A stretch of DNA of 64,000 bases from Acidobacteriota bacterium (GCA_019639135.1 JAHBSL010000008.1:62001-126000), one strand, 5' to 3'; shown: positions 1-10,025, counted from the stretch's first letter. Program-made: numbers and translations. Notes: generated from the sequence alone by a model not told the origin.

Positions 1-1034
1 TTCACATTGACGGAAGAAGGGCTAAAGCCGGCCTTAGCCACGGTGACCTGCGTAAATCCGGCGGGAACGTTCGCGGCCTTTACCTTCTCGCCCTCCGCGA
101 TCTTGAGAGTGAAGGGCACCGTGATGACCTGCCCGCCGCGTTGGAATTGCCCCCACACCTTGTACAGACCGGAGCGCGGGAACGACGTGTGGGCGGCGAC
201 TTCGGAAGCGCTCGGTTTGACGGTCGCGCCCTCCATTGTCGAATGCTCGTGCCCGTCCGCTTTGTGCTCCGAGCCTGAATCGCCGTCCATTTTCATCCCG
301 TCCATCTTCTCGCCCTTCGACATCGGATGGGCATGGACGAAATCCTGCATGTCCTCGCTGATGATGACAAAGTGCGCGAGCTCGCCGAGGTAGTTCTGCA
401 GATCGGTCGCGGGCTTCCCGCTCGCCGCGTCGAACACCTGGAAGTTGAGCATCACCTCGGCTCCGCCTTTCAACTCGCCCTCGGGTTCCATCACGACCTT
501 CAAGCCGCTGACCGTTTTCGTGTAATTCGTGTCGGCGATGAGCGGCTCTTTCGGACGTTCCTGCCCGCCCACCTTGACATCGATCTGCTCGACCACCTGC
601 ACGGAATCCTTCGGCGTAAAGTCGGCGTAAAGCTTGTATTCGCCGCCGTTCGGGAACGTGTGCTGGACCCGGTAAGAACCATCGTCCGATTGCTCCGGGT
701 GCACGTGGTAGAACTCCGCCAGATCCTTCGACACGATCAGCAGGTGCATCGGTTTCTCGTGCACGATCGGCAGGTCCCGCACGATGGCGCCTTGCTTGTC
801 CTTCACGGTGAACGCCAGCGTCACCGGAGCTCCCGCCTGAATGGAACCGGGTTCGCTTGCGAAATCGACCTTGAAAGCTTTGTCGACATCCGCGGTCGTG
901 TTGGCGTTCGCCGTCGCGCTATTGGTAGCTGCCGCCGCGTTCGAATTCGGCGTCGTCGCTGCGCCGTCGCAAGCCGAAAGGAAAACAGCAATAACCGAAA
1001 AGCAAAAAATACCCAAAAGGATTCTCGTAATCAT
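1..1034 (-). CDS. Metal-binding-type lipoprotein, C-terminal end cut by window edge
   Basis: The start is the ATG at 1034. Residues 1-22 form a lipoprotein signal ending in the lipobox LSAC (Cys22), followed by an Ala/Asn/Thr-rich linker. The body holds His/Met clusters of a kind seen in copper-associated secreted proteins (PMHLLIVSKD, FYHVHPE, DFVHAHP) and a Met/His-rich stretch (KMDGMKMDGD). The last visible residues (FTQVTVAKAGFSPSSVNV) look like the first strands of a cupredoxin domain, and the reading frame is still open at base 1. It lies 25 bp behind the HlyD-type adaptor gene and is probably the next cistron of the same efflux operon. The role as periplasmic copper binder is inferred. 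Confidence 0.8.
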   Translation of the reverse strand, partial: MITRILLGIFCFSVIAVFLSACDGAATTPNSNAAAATNSATANANTTADVDKAFKVDFASEPGSIQAGAPVTLAFTVKDKQGAIVRDLPIVHEKPMHLLIVSKDLAEFYHVHPEQSDDGSYRVQHTFPNGGEYKLYADFTPKDSVQVVEQIDVKVGGQERPKEPLIADTNYTKTVSGLKVVMEPEGELKGGAEVMLNFQVFDAASGKPATDLQNYLGELAHFVIISEDMQDFVHAHPMSKGEKMDGMKMDGDSGSEHKADGHEHSTMEGATVKPSASEVAAHTSFPRSGLYKVWGQFQRGGQVITVPFTLKIAEGEKVKAANVPAGFTQVTVAKAGFSPSSVNV

Positions 1035-1059
1035 AAAGTTCTGTGCAAATGATCAATGA

Positions 1060-3036
1060 CTAAGCCGTCGGCTGCGTCGAGCGGAGCTGGTATATCCCTT
1101 CCGTGACGACCCGCTCGCCCTCCTCCAACCCCGAGGTCACTTCAAAATAGTCCGCCCCTTCAGGGCCGAGAGCGACCGGCCGCTTGCGGAAAGTTTCGCC
1201 GCCGTCGAAGACGAACACGAACGTTTGCCCCTGTTCGTTAACCACGGCGGATTTCGGGACCGCGAGCACCTGTCGCTCGCCGCTCGTGTCGATCGTGATC
1301 TCGACGAACATCCCGTCCTTTAACCGGCTGGCCGGATTGTTTATCTCATATATCACCGGCACCGTGCGCGTCTGCTCGTTCACGGACTGGCCGATCGAGA
1401 CGAGTCGTCCGTCTCCGTCCGGCGTGCCGACGGTGTAAACCTCATCGCCGAGGGCTGCGCTGGTGAAGCTGGCCCGCGTGGACTCGCGCACGGCGGGCAG
1501 ATCGCGCTCGAAAACTTGAGCTTCGATCAAAACGGACGAAAGGTTCACGAGCGACAATATCTGGGTGCTGCCCTCGACCACCTGCCCGCTGGTCGCGGTG
1601 ATGGTGTTAACGATGCCGGTCACCGGCGAGGTGAGCGGGAAAGTGCGGCTCGGCTGGTTGACGGTCGGGTTTTGGAAAATGGCCTGGCCCGATTCGGTCT
1701 GCTTTATCTGATTTTCGAGCAGCCGAACTTGTTGTTCCGCGGACGAGACGCTCTGCTCCGCGACGCTGACAGCGGTTCGGGCCTCTTCGAGACGTTTGAC
1801 AGGGACCGCTCCGACCTCGACCAAATTTGCTGAGCGTCGGAGCTCGCGCTGTGCCTGAGCGAGCTGCGTGCGCGCCTGACTCGCGTTCGCACGCTGCTCC
1901 GCCTGCTGCCCGCGAAGCTGCAGGGCGGTGTTTCGCAGCTCCAGCCGGCGGGCCTCGACATCGCGTTGCTGCGCCAATACCTCGAGCCGTTGCTGCTCAA
2001 GCCCGACCTGACCGGAAACGTCCAGCACCTGCTCGACGTAACCGATCTGCTCGCCGCGCCCGACCGCAGAGCCGAGTGCCAGGCCATCGCGCAGGATCAG
2101 GCGCCCGGCGACTGGGGGCACGACCACGGCCCGAGCATCCGGGCGGGCTCGCACCGTCCCCGTGACGTTCAAGCCGCTCGTGATCCGCCGGGTCGAAACC
2201 GGCTCGGTCTTGATCCCGAAGAGGAGCTGCGATTCCTTGGAGACCGTCAATACGGTTTGCTCCCCCGTGGCCGCCGGGTTTGCGGCCGGCTCGCCCGTCG
2301 GCGCAAAATTACCCATCGCCCGGGTCTCGGTCGGCGGAAAGAAAAAGGACAACGCGAAGACACCGAACACGAAAAAGAGAAGTGCCAAAGCGGTAACGGG
2401 TGCGAGCCGTCTCATTTTTCTCTGTTGTTCGTCCTCGTTTCGAAACGAATAATAAACGCCGCCGACGATCCCGAAACTGAGCAAACTCAGAATCAGAACC
2501 CCGATCCAAAATGTCCAATTGGTCGGCGCGCTCGCGACGCTGACCGGAAAATCAGCAGAGAACGAGCGGCCGTCTTTGGTCGTGACGTTGTAAACGGTCT
2601 TGAAGTTTCCTTTATCGGAAAAGGTGTAATCGGCCCGGTAGAAGCTTCTTTCGAAAGTCGCGGGTATTCTTTCGGCGACGCTCGACCCATCGGCCGCCGT
2701 CACGGTGACGGTCAAGGCCGCATCCTCAAGCGCTACCGGCTCGTTAGCGCCGAAGCCCCCCTCGACCCGTTCGAGCACGCGCACCGCCATTTGGACGAGC
2801 TCGCCCGTGCGCGGGTCGGCCGGGTACCGTTCGACCCGCAGAACGAAGTTTCCGGCTTCGGATTCGATGTTCCGCTCGGCGCGGGCGGTCGCGACCGCCG
2901 TGCCGGTCGCAGCGGACGCGGGCTGGCCGTGGTCGTCTTCGCCATTCCCGAGCACGACGCCCAGAAGCGACGCGAAAATAATCGCGGTGGCCGTCGTCAG
3001 CCGGACAAATTCGATTCGGAAGAGTGCAAATTTCAT
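1060..3036 (-). CDS. CusB-like RND periplasmic adaptor with N-terminal extension
   Basis: Membrane fusion protein linking an RND pump to its outer membrane factor. From the ATG at 3036 it has 658 residues. Residues 1-30 form a signal anchor. A beta-sandwich-like domain of roughly 110 residues with FixH/YtkA character follows (NFVLRVERYPADPRTGELVQ). Then come two membrane segments, and the adaptor proper: barrel-sandwich (VVVPPVAGRLILRDG), a long Gln/Arg-rich alpha hairpin, and beta-barrel (SSVLIEAQVFERDLPAVR). A TTG at 3102, directly after the upstream stop, would add 22 residues. ATG 3036 is preferred because a signal-like segment follows it. The N-terminal extension and the second membrane segment are unusual for CusB. 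The cognate pump gene is probably beyond the left edge. Confidence 0.85.
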   Translation of the reverse strand: MKFALFRIEFVRLTTATAIIFASLLGVVLGNGEDDHGQPASAATGTAVATARAERNIESEAGNFVLRVERYPADPRTGELVQMAVRVLERVEGGFGANEPVALEDAALTVTVTAADGSSVAERIPATFERSFYRADYTFSDKGNFKTVYNVTTKDGRSFSADFPVSVASAPTNWTFWIGVLILSLLSFGIVGGVYYSFRNEDEQQRKMRRLAPVTALALLFFVFGVFALSFFFPPTETRAMGNFAPTGEPAANPAATGEQTVLTVSKESQLLFGIKTEPVSTRRITSGLNVTGTVRARPDARAVVVPPVAGRLILRDGLALGSAVGRGEQIGYVEQVLDVSGQVGLEQQRLEVLAQQRDVEARRLELRNTALQLRGQQAEQRANASQARTQLAQAQRELRRSANLVEVGAVPVKRLEEARTAVSVAEQSVSSAEQQVRLLENQIKQTESGQAIFQNPTVNQPSRTFPLTSPVTGIVNTITATSGQVVEGSTQILSLVNLSSVLIEAQVFERDLPAVRESTRASFTSAALGDEVYTVGTPDGDGRLVSIGQSVNEQTRTVPVIYEINNPASRLKDGMFVEITIDTSGERQVLAVPKSAVVNEQGQTFVFVFDGGETFRKRPVALGPEGADYFEVTSGLEEGERVVTEGIYQLRSTQPTA

Positions 3037-3102
3037 TGCTTTCGTAGTAACGGGCCAGCGGTACGTAAAACGCACACACCTTCCGCTCGTCTTTCCCTCC
3101 AA

Positions 3103-3723
3103 CTAGTGGCTGTGCGACGCGCCGTAAAGCGCCTGCATCGTCAACACATCGATCAGAATTGCTTTGACCATCCCTTTCGCCGTCGCGTCGTCAACGCCGT
3201 TTGCTTTTAAGTCCGCGCCCAGCAAAAACTTGTCGTCGTGCCCTTTGCCGGCGAATTGCGCGAGAAACGGAGCGGGAACGCCATCGGCGCGAACTTCCTT
3301 GATGTAGGGCGAGCCGTCCTTGTTTTCATACACGATCACCACATCCTTCCCGCCCGCTTTCACGACCGTCGCGGCGCCGATCTGCTTGCGCGAGCCGCCG
3401 GCCGTCGAGAATGCGAGGTATGAATGGTGATCAGTCGCGGGGACCTTTCCGTCCGCCTGTTCTTCGATTTCGGTGATCTGGCCCTTAGGAATATCCTTAT
3501 GCTGCGTCGTGAAGCTTTGCGCGTCCGCGAATGCCGCCTTCACCTGAGCTGGCGTATCGTCCGCGTTTTTGGGCGGAGCATTGGTCGTGGTATTCGCATT
3601 CGCGGCCGGACGAGCATTTCCGGCGGTGGCCGTATTGCGAGGTGTCGCCCCCTGTGAACATCCGGCCGCGATCGCCGCAGTGACTCCCAACGCGGCAACC
3701 GCCAATATCGTCATCTTCTTCAT
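3103..3723 (-). CDS. Conserved-type lipoprotein of unknown function
   Basis: A 206-residue product with a lipoprotein signal (lipobox AAGC), an Asn/Ala/Thr-rich linker to about residue 60 and a globular part ending in SHSH. I do not recognise the fold. The pattern GSRKQIGAATVVKAGGKDVV followed by a Lys/Asp-rich segment suggests a small alpha/beta ligand-binding domain. The start overlaps the stop of the TolC-type gene by ATGA, so the two are translationally coupled within the efflux operon. The position between outer membrane factor and adaptor suggests an accessory role in periplasmic metal handling, which is inference only. Confidence 0.8.
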   Translation of the reverse strand: MKKMTILAVAALGVTAAIAAGCSQGATPRNTATAGNARPAANANTTTNAPPKNADDTPAQVKAAFADAQSFTTQHKDIPKGQITEIEEQADGKVPATDHHSYLAFSTAGGSRKQIGAATVVKAGGKDVVIVYENKDGSPYIKEVRADGVPAPFLAQFAGKGHDDKFLLGADLKANGVDDATAKGMVKAILIDVLTMQALYGASHSH

Positions 3724-5243
3724 GGTTTTTCTCCTGTTTCTTTATTGCGAACTACCGCTCTCCCGCTCGATACGAAATTATTCTTTCCGGCTTCGCCGGC
3801 GTCCCGAATCGATTTCATCAGCTTCGCACGATCGTCGGGACTCATCTTTAGATTTTCGTCCGGCAGAACCGAACTGCTCGGCGCGAACCCCGACGCGGGC
3901 AGCTCGCGGCCGATCGCGGTTTCCAGTTCCGTCAAGGCGTTGTAATAGTCCCGCGTCACCTGGTTCAGCGTGGTCACGCTCTCCGTCAACCGCCGCTGTT
4001 CGTTGACCACCTCGAAGATCGAGAACTCCCCGGACCCGTACGCCGCCCGGACCGTTTGCAGGTTCGCCTCCGACCTCGGGATTATCTGCGTGGTGCTGAG
4101 CACCAAAGCTTCGGCGGCCGCCCTGTACTTGCGGAACGCCACGGCGACGTCGCGTTTGATCGTGGTTTCCAAGAATTCCCGTTGGCGCGTCGCTTGAACC
4201 CGTTCACCCGTCGCGGAGGCTATCTCGCCCTGATTGCGATTGAAGACGGGGATGTCGATCGACACCCCGAAGGTGAGCTCGTTGTCGAGATCGGACGCGA
4301 AATCGCTGCCGTTCACCGGTCCGGGAAGATCGACGATCCCCTTCGTGCGTGAGTACCTGATCCCCGCCGCCACGTTCGGGACCGCGTTCGCGCGAGCGAG
4401 ATTTATGCGAGCCGTGCCGAGTTCCTCGCCGATCCGTGCGGCCCGTAGATCTGCCCGTTCGCGCAAGGCGATCTCGGTCAACTCGCTCAATCCGGTGTCG
4501 AAACGCGGCGGCCGCTCGGGCTGCGGCGCGATCCGCAGAGGTTCCGCGATGTCAGCCCCGATGAGCGTCCGAATCTGCAGAAGCTGCGTGTCGAGTTCCC
4601 CGCGCGCCTGGATCGCCTGCACCTTGAGCCGGTCGTTTTCCACCCTCACCAAATTAAGATCGAGTGGTGCAACGTCGCCTTCTTTCAACCTGGCCTCGGT
4701 CGCCCTAACCAATTCCTCATTCCCGGCGATCAATCGCTCCAGCACGTCAAGCTGCCGCGCGGACGCGATCGCGGCGATGTACGCTGAGCGGATCCCGATC
4801 GCCAACTCCCGCTCCAGCGCGGCGACCTCGGCACGTATCTGATTCAGCTCGAGCTCCGCGACCGCCGTTCGGCGGCTGCGTTTCCCCCCGAGTTCGAAAA
4901 CCTGCGTGACACCGACGGAAAAATCGACCTCCGGCTCGCCGCCCAAGAATCGAGGTGATCCGTACTCCGCATCGAGCGTCGGGTTGGGGCGAAGCCGTGC
5001 CTGCCGAAGTCGCCCCTCCGCGACCGCAAGCCTCTGTCGTGCCGCGAGCAAGTCCGCTCGTCGGTTTGCGCCAAGTTCGATCAGTCGCTCGACGGCTATA
5101 CCGTCCTGACCTACCGCCTGGGCGGAGCTGAGCTTCACCGCCGGCTGGGTCGGCGCGAGGATGGGTTGCTGCTGGGCGAGGGCGGGAACGGTCAGGAAAA
5201 AAAGAGCCGCCCCGAACCCCCGAACGCGGGCTGATGCATTCAT
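3720..5243 (-). CDS. TolC/CusC-type outer membrane efflux protein
   Basis: Outer membrane channel of the first RND efflux system. It has two repeats of the outer-membrane-efflux family, with long amphipathic helices rich in Arg/Glu/Ala and the usual RANAVPNVAAGIRYSRTKG-type strand region. Of the possible starts, ATG 5243 is preferred: it has a good Shine-Dalgarno (GGGGAAG) and opens directly on a signal peptide (ALFFLTVPALAQ), giving 507 residues. A GTG at 5303 overlapping the previous stop (GTGA) would give 527. It is coupled downstream to the lipoprotein gene by a 4-bp overlap. Paralogue of the product at 37253-38641. Confidence 0.92.
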   Translation of the reverse strand: MNASARVRGFGAALFFLTVPALAQQQPILAPTQPAVKLSSAQAVGQDGIAVERLIELGANRRADLLAARQRLAVAEGRLRQARLRPNPTLDAEYGSPRFLGGEPEVDFSVGVTQVFELGGKRSRRTAVAELELNQIRAEVAALERELAIGIRSAYIAAIASARQLDVLERLIAGNEELVRATEARLKEGDVAPLDLNLVRVENDRLKVQAIQARGELDTQLLQIRTLIGADIAEPLRIAPQPERPPRFDTGLSELTEIALRERADLRAARIGEELGTARINLARANAVPNVAAGIRYSRTKGIVDLPGPVNGSDFASDLDNELTFGVSIDIPVFNRNQGEIASATGERVQATRQREFLETTIKRDVAVAFRKYRAAAEALVLSTTQIIPRSEANLQTVRAAYGSGEFSIFEVVNEQRRLTESVTTLNQVTRDYYNALTELETAIGRELPASGFAPSSSVLPDENLKMSPDDRAKLMKSIRDAGEAGKNNFVSSGRAVVRNKETGEKP

Positions 5244-5299
5244 GTTGAAACTTCCCCGGCTCGACAAAAAATCGAAGAATTTTGTAGCGAGAAATACGC

Positions 5300-5950
5300 T
5301 CACGCGGAAACCGTCTCCTCCCCGAGCGGCCGGCGTCCCGCGACCCGCATCGATAAGTAAACGAGCGCCGCGAAAAGGCCGATCCCTACGGTCAAGAACA
5401 TCGCGGTCAACAAAAATCCGGACCAGGACGCCGCGGCGCCGGCCGCGGGCTCTCCGTTACGCACCTCGACGCCGGAGAAAGTGGCCGTGCTCGCCTTGCC
5501 GCCCGCCGTCAACGTGACCCGGAGCGCGTATTCCCCATCGGTCAGGGCGGGTACATCGAGCGCGTAACTTCCGGCCGTCGCGGATTTCGCGACGGCGACA
5601 TCGGAGATCGAGCCGCCCGGAGCCTCGAGGGCCACCTGAACGTTGCCCGCGTCGTCGACGGGTTCGTTGGTGTCGTACCGGGACACGAACAGGCTCCCGT
5701 GCGTGGTCATCCCCGGTTCCAGTGGCGGGTGCTTGATCGTAAGTTCAAAATCCCCCAGGCGGGTTGTCCTGAGAACGGCTCCTTTCGCCGTCGTTTCCGT
5801 CTTGGGTTTCTGGTCACCGTGATCCTCGCCACCATGAGCGGCTACCTTCGGCCCGACCGCGAGTGAGATCAGCAAAATTGTCGGCGCGAGGCCCAGCAAT
5901 CCAAGTGGTCCAACCTTTTTTAACTTATTAGTTCTTATGGTCGAGTTCAT
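5300..5950 (-). CDS. FixH/YtkA-like membrane protein, first gene of efflux operon
   Basis: A 216-residue product: N-terminal signal or anchor (LLGLAPTILLISLAVGP), a His/Asp patch (AAHGGEDHGD), a beta-sandwich domain of FixH/YtkA type (residues ~55-160) and a C-terminal membrane helix with a basic tail. The start ATG 5950 has the Shine-Dalgarno AAGGAA. It is the promoter-proximal gene of the minus-strand efflux operon, about 80 bp downstream of a -24/-12 promoter. Residues ~45-75 are echoed by a degenerate copy at 56710-56830. The family is repeatedly found next to copper exporters. The exact function is unknown, and periplasmic binding or pump assembly is inferred. Confidence 0.85.
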   Translation of the reverse strand: MNSTIRTNKLKKVGPLGLLGLAPTILLISLAVGPKVAAHGGEDHGDQKPKTETTAKGAVLRTTRLGDFELTIKHPPLEPGMTTHGSLFVSRYDTNEPVDDAGNVQVALEAPGGSISDVAVAKSATAGSYALDVPALTDGEYALRVTLTAGGKASTATFSGVEVRNGEPAAGAAASWSGFLLTAMFLTVGIGLFAALVYLSMRVAGRRPLGEETVSA

Positions 5951-6041
5951 ACTGTTATTTCCTTACGTGCAGTGGGCCGACGGCCAGCTAAGCTCGTCCT
6001 AGAATGACCCCCACCCTGACCACGCGTGCTTGAATTTTGCC

Positions 6042-6057
6042 TGCAACCAGTGTGCCG
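6042..6057 (-). promoter_or_regulatory. Sigma54-type -24/-12 promoter for efflux operon
   Basis: On the minus strand the site reads GGCACACTGGTTGC, with GG and GC exactly 10 bp apart as in TGGCAC-N5-TTGC. Transcription would start near 6031, about 80 bp before the ATG at 5950. Sigma54 promoters require an NtrC-type activator, and one is encoded divergently at 6565. Confidence 0.65.
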
Positions 6058-6204
6058 CTTCGGCCGGGTCCCGCCGAATACATGAATATGTTGGTCGGAC
6101 ACCCCATCGAACCGCAACCTCATGACACGTCTTGAAGTAGGTGAGGAACTTAGCAGCATCGCTTTTCGATGCCGATCTGCCGTACCTTACCCGGCACCAC
6201 TAGT

Positions 6205-6228
6205 GCGATTTTCATATGGACAAATCGC
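6205..6228. promoter_or_regulatory. Inverted repeat, possible activator site
   Basis: GCGATTT and AAATCGC form a perfect 7-bp dyad separated by 10 bp in the divergent intergenic region, between the two -24/-12 candidates. It could be the enhancer bound by the NtrC-type regulator. It is not the same motif as the dyads near 10712, 16613, 23841 and 34745. Confidence 0.35.
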
Positions 6229-6392
6229 CTGGACCCTCCGATGTGTCGCGGGTGCAGCCAAGCCTCGAGCCCATAGGGGTGTGCGATATCAGCCACCGGT
6301 TGTCTGATAATCTCCAACGCCGGCTCGGCACCCTCTCGACCATAGTTTGGATTTGCGGTCGTGCGACTTCCACCATCGCGATCCGGAGCGCT

Positions 6393-6408
6393 TGGCATAC
6401 CCTTTGCC
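6393..6408 (+). promoter_or_regulatory. Candidate sigma54 promoter for the regulator/kinase genes
   Basis: TGGCATACCCTTTGCC has GG and GC 10 bp apart and a TTGC -12 element. It lies about 155 bp upstream of the regulator start at 6565. The site is nearly palindromic and would also fit, less well, on the minus strand. The rest of the 5951-6564 gap has no convincing gene. Confidence 0.4.
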
Positions 6409-6564
6409 ATAAGCGCCTCGGAAGAAGTGTAATCGGGGCTTTCTTTACGGGAACCGCTGCCGGCTTTCAGGTTCTTTTCGCGAACCGGCGATCGAGAAAG
6501 ATTGCGTTACGTTGATTCTCATTCTTTCCTTAGAAACTGAAATGCTGATTGGCCGAAAGATCAA

Positions 6565-7971
6565 ATGAAGAAAGACAAAGTGCTTGTGATCGACGACGAC
6601 CATTCGGGACGTTGGGCGCTGGTGGCGGCCCTGCGCGACTGGGGTTACGACGTGTCTGAGGCCGAGACTGTCGCAGTCGGGGACTCGGTATACGATTCCG
6701 AACATCCCTCCCTGGTTCTCCTCGATATTCACCTTCCCGATGGCTCCGGTCTTGACCTCCTCGAGAACATCAAACGAAAAACGGCAGAAGCGATCGTTAT
6801 CATGATCACGGGGCAACTCCTGGCCGAGGACGTTATCACGGCTTTGCGCGGCGGAGCGTACGATTTTGTCACGAAGCCGGTTAACCTCGATGAGCTGGAG
6901 GTAACCGTCCGCAACGCTCTTGAGACCGGAAAGCTCAGGAAGGAAGTTGCGGAGGTCCGTCGCGAGCTCTCTCGAAAGTTCAGCTTCGAGCAGATCATCG
7001 GGGAATCGGACTCGATCCGCGGGGTACTCGACCTCGCAAACAAGGTCGCCGCGAGTCAGGTTTTCTCGGTACTGCTCCAGGGCGACAGCGGAACCGGTAA
7101 GGATCTCGTCGCCAAAGCGATGCATTACGGATCGCCCCGCGCGGACAAACCTTTCGTCGCGATAAACTGCGCAGCGATCCCGGCGACACTCATCGAATCA
7201 GAGCTGTTTGGATACGAAAAGGGGGCCTTCACGGATGCCAAGGCGAAAAAGGAAGGGTTATTCGAACAGGCTGAAGGGGGCACGCTCTTCCTTGACGAGA
7301 TCGGGGAGCTTGAGCTCGGGTTGCAGGCAAAACTCTTACGCGTGTTGGAAGAGGGTGTGTTCCGCCGAGTCGGCGGGCTGAAGGATATACGGCTTAGCGT
7401 CCGCGTCGTCGCCGCCTCTAACCGCGACCTGAGACGCGAATGCGACGCCGGGCGTTTTCGCCTTGATCTGTATTACCGTTTATCGGTGATCCAGATCGAT
7501 ATTCCGCCGCTTCGCGAACGCGGCGATGATGTCCTTCTTCTGACCGATCATTTCATATCTGTATTCAATGAGCGTTTGCGCAGGCGGATGCGTGGCCTTG
7601 CACCCGAGGTGGCAGAAGTGTTTAGACGTTACGACTGGCCCGGCAACGTCCGTGAACTTCGCAACGTGATCGAGCGGGCGATGATTCTGGAAGATGGAGA
7701 CGTAATAACCCGAAAATACCTGCCGACGAATTTAACAGATAGGAGCTTGGCCGTCGAACCCTCCTCATCTTTGCCGGGGATGCAGATTGAGGGGAATGTT
7801 TTACACCTTCCACTGGAAGATCTGGCGCTTAAGAAACTGGAGAATTCGCTTATAGAGTGGGCCTTCCAGAAAAGCGCCGGCAACAAATCGCAGGCTGCGC
7901 GCCTTCTAGGGATCACTCGCGACCAGTTGATCTATCGCCTGAAGACAATGAGCGATGGCTCCGCAAGTTGA
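6565..7971 (+). CDS. Sigma54-dependent response regulator (NtrC family)
   Basis: A 468-residue enhancer-binding protein. An N-terminal receiver (residues 1-120) has the acidic pocket D10-D12, phospho-acceptor D54 and KPV near 105. A central AAA+ domain has Walker A GDSGTGKD (173-180), sigma54-contact loop GAFTDA (220-225, where the consensus is GAFTGA) and Walker [11 protein letters not shown]. The C-terminal Fis-type helix-turn-helix reads [19 protein letters not shown]. It overlaps the kinase gene by 17 bp, which makes a two-component pair. It is divergent from the copper efflux operon, which has a -24/-12 promoter, so it is the natural activator of that operon and possibly of the other sigma54-type promoters in the window. 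The Asp in the contact loop is a variant of an otherwise tightly conserved motif. Confidence 0.95.
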   Translation: MKKDKVLVIDDDHSGRWALVAALRDWGYDVSEAETVAVGDSVYDSEHPSLVLLDIHLPDGSGLDLLENIKRKTAEAIVIMITGQLLAEDVITALRGGAYDFVTKPVNLDELEVTVRNALETGKLRKEVAEVRRELSRKFSFEQIIGESDSIRGVLDLANKVAASQVFSVLLQGDSGTGKDLVAKAMHYGSPRADKPFVAINCAAIPATLIESELFGYEKGAFTDAKAKKEGLFEQAEGGTLFLDEIGELELGLQAKLLRVLEEGVFRRVGGLKDIRLSVRVVAASNRDLRRECDAGRFRLDLYYRLSVIQIDIPPLRERGDDVLLLTDHFISVFNERLRRRMRGLAPEVAEVFRRYDWPGNVRELRNVIERAMILEDGDVITRKYLPTNLTDRSLAVEPSSSLPGMQIEGNVLHLPLEDLALKKLENSLIEWAFQKSAGNKSQAARLLGITRDQLIYRLKTMSDGSAS

Positions 7972-9997
7972 AATGGTTAGAAGATCCAAAAGAATTGAAT
8001 CTCATGAGCCAGGCGTCCCGGACGAGAAACTGGTACGGTCTCTAAAAGAGCTTGCCGATCTGAAATTCGCCCTGGACGAATCGGCCATCGTGGCTGTCAC
8101 CGATCAGACGGGGAGGATTTCGTACGTCAACGACAAATTCTGCGAGATCTCGAAATATAGCCGTGGGGAATTGCTCGGGCAGGATCACCGCATCATCAAT
8201 TCGAGTTATCACTCGAAAGAATTCATCCGCAGTATCTGGACGAGGATAGCCAACGGCGGAACGTGGCACGGGGAGCTTCGCAACCGGGCCAAAGACGGCT
8301 CAATCTACTGGGTGGACACGACAATCGTTCCGTTTCTAGACGAACGCGGAAAACCTTATCAATACGTTGCCATCCGTTACGACATTACAGAGCGCAAGCG
8401 AGCTGAAGAAAGGATCCGAGAGCAAGCCGCGTTGCTGGACGTCGCGCAGGACGCGATACTCGTGCGGAGCGTCGCGGGTGCGATTTTGTTTTGGAACAAA
8501 AGCGCGGAAAACCTTTACGGCTGGACGTCGGACGAGGCTTTGTTGGAAGACATCGATGAAGATTTGTTCGGCGGTTCTTTAGCACAGCTTGAAGATGCCA
8601 GCCGAATCACCGCGGCGGACGGGCATTGGAGCGGCGAGTTTCGCCAGCAAACTAAGAGCGGAAAACCGCTCCTGGTCGAGAGCCGCTGGACTTTGGTGCG
8701 CGATGAACAGGGCGAGCCGCAATCATATCTCGTTGTCAACACCGACATCACGGAAAAAAAACAACTGGAAGCGCAGTTTCTGCGTTCACAGCGGATGGAG
8801 TCGATCGGAACGCTCGCGGGGGGCATCGCTCATGATCTTAATAATGTTCTGTCTCCGATGATGTTGTCCGTACAGGTTCTCCAGCGTAAACACCAGGACG
8901 AGGAGACCCATCGGTGGCTCTCGGCACTGCTTGAGAACGCCGAGCGCGGCGCCTCCCTTATCAAACAGCTTCTCACCTTCGCCCGCGGGACTGAAACCGA
9001 CAAGTTGCCGCTTCAACCGCGCCACTTGGTAAAAGAAGTTATCAGGATCTTGCGCAATACGCTGCCCAAATCGATCGGTATCAGATTTTTTATTCCCGAT
9101 AATCTCTGGACAGTCGCCGCCGACCCAACACAGATCCATCAGGTCCTGATGAACCTGTGTGTCAATGGCAGAGATGCGATGGCTAATGGCGGAACGCTCA
9201 CGATCAAAGCCGAAAACGTCCTTATAGACGAAGATTACGTTTCGATGAGCCCGAAAGGTCGTCCCGGAAGGTTCGTGGCGATCACCGTTGGTGACACTGG
9301 TGCAGGTATTTCCGCAGATAATCTCGATAGGATCTTTGAACCGTTCTTTACCACTAAAGAGATTGGAAAGGGTACAGGGCTCGGACTCTCGACGGCGGCT
9401 GGGATCATCAAAAGTCACGACGGCTTTATTAATGTTTATAGCGAACCGGGTCGGGGCACGCGGTTCGACATTTACCTTCCCGCGATCAAAACGCAAGAGT
9501 CTACAACGGACGAGACTGTTAAAGTTGAGCTTCCCAAAGGTAGCGGTGAGCGGATCCTCGTGGTTGACGACGAGGAGCCGATTAGAGCGATCACGAAGAT
9601 GACTCTCGAAAAATTCAATTACCGGGTGTTAACCGCCGCGGACGGCGCCGAAGCTCTCACCGTTTATAAAAAGCAGAAGGATAAAATCGCGGCCGTAATA
9701 ACTGACATGATGATGCCGGTTATGGACGGCGCCGAATTGGTTCGATCGCTCGTCGTGCTCAACCCTCGCGTGGCGGTCATCAGCGCGAGCGGGCTGCTGG
9801 AAACGAACGACGCGGATCATACTCAATCTCCGGCGGTCAAGGCGTGCTTATCAAAGCCCTTCACCGCGGCTGCCTTGCTCACAACGCTTGCGCGGGTTCT
9901 CGATCAAACTAATCGTCATAATCATAACCCAGTGAATTTCCGACCCGTCGAAGCTCTCGGCGACGTGAAGGAGTCGCCGAAAAAAACAGATTGTTAA
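7955..9997 (+). CDS. Soluble PAS-PAS hybrid histidine kinase
   Basis: A 680-residue sensor with no signal peptide or membrane segment, so sensing is cytoplasmic. Two PAS domains come first (~35-150 with [16 protein letters not shown], ~155-275 with [14 protein letters not shown]). A HisKA domain follows with the phospho-acceptor in GGIAHDLNN (His near 292), then an ATPase domain ([31 protein letters not shown]). The C-terminal receiver (~530-650) has VVDDEEP, phospho-acceptor Asp near 584 in [11 protein letters not shown], and SKPF. ATG 7955 lies inside the end of the response-regulator gene, so the two are co-translated. The ligand is unknown. Copper or redox state is a guess from context. 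Confidence 0.93.
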   Translation: MAPQVEMVRRSKRIESHEPGVPDEKLVRSLKELADLKFALDESAIVAVTDQTGRISYVNDKFCEISKYSRGELLGQDHRIINSSYHSKEFIRSIWTRIANGGTWHGELRNRAKDGSIYWVDTTIVPFLDERGKPYQYVAIRYDITERKRAEERIREQAALLDVAQDAILVRSVAGAILFWNKSAENLYGWTSDEALLEDIDEDLFGGSLAQLEDASRITAADGHWSGEFRQQTKSGKPLLVESRWTLVRDEQGEPQSYLVVNTDITEKKQLEAQFLRSQRMESIGTLAGGIAHDLNNVLSPMMLSVQVLQRKHQDEETHRWLSALLENAERGASLIKQLLTFARGTETDKLPLQPRHLVKEVIRILRNTLPKSIGIRFFIPDNLWTVAADPTQIHQVLMNLCVNGRDAMANGGTLTIKAENVLIDEDYVSMSPKGRPGRFVAITVGDTGAGISADNLDRIFEPFFTTKEIGKGTGLGLSTAAGIIKSHDGFINVYSEPGRGTRFDIYLPAIKTQESTTDETVKVELPKGSGERILVVDDEEPIRAITKMTLEKFNYRVLTAADGAEALTVYKKQKDKIAAVITDMMMPVMDGAELVRSLVVLNPRVAVISASGLLETNDADHTQSPAVKACLSKPFTAAALLTTLARVLDQTNRHNHNPVNFRPVEALGDVKESPKKTDC

Positions 9998-10025
9998 CAT
10001 AGTTATTAACAGGAGAAGAGATAAT

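Noticed and set aside
1966..3210. 414-codon plus-strand frame across the adaptor gene
   Set aside because: Antisense to the HlyD-type adaptor; Arg-rich and without family features.
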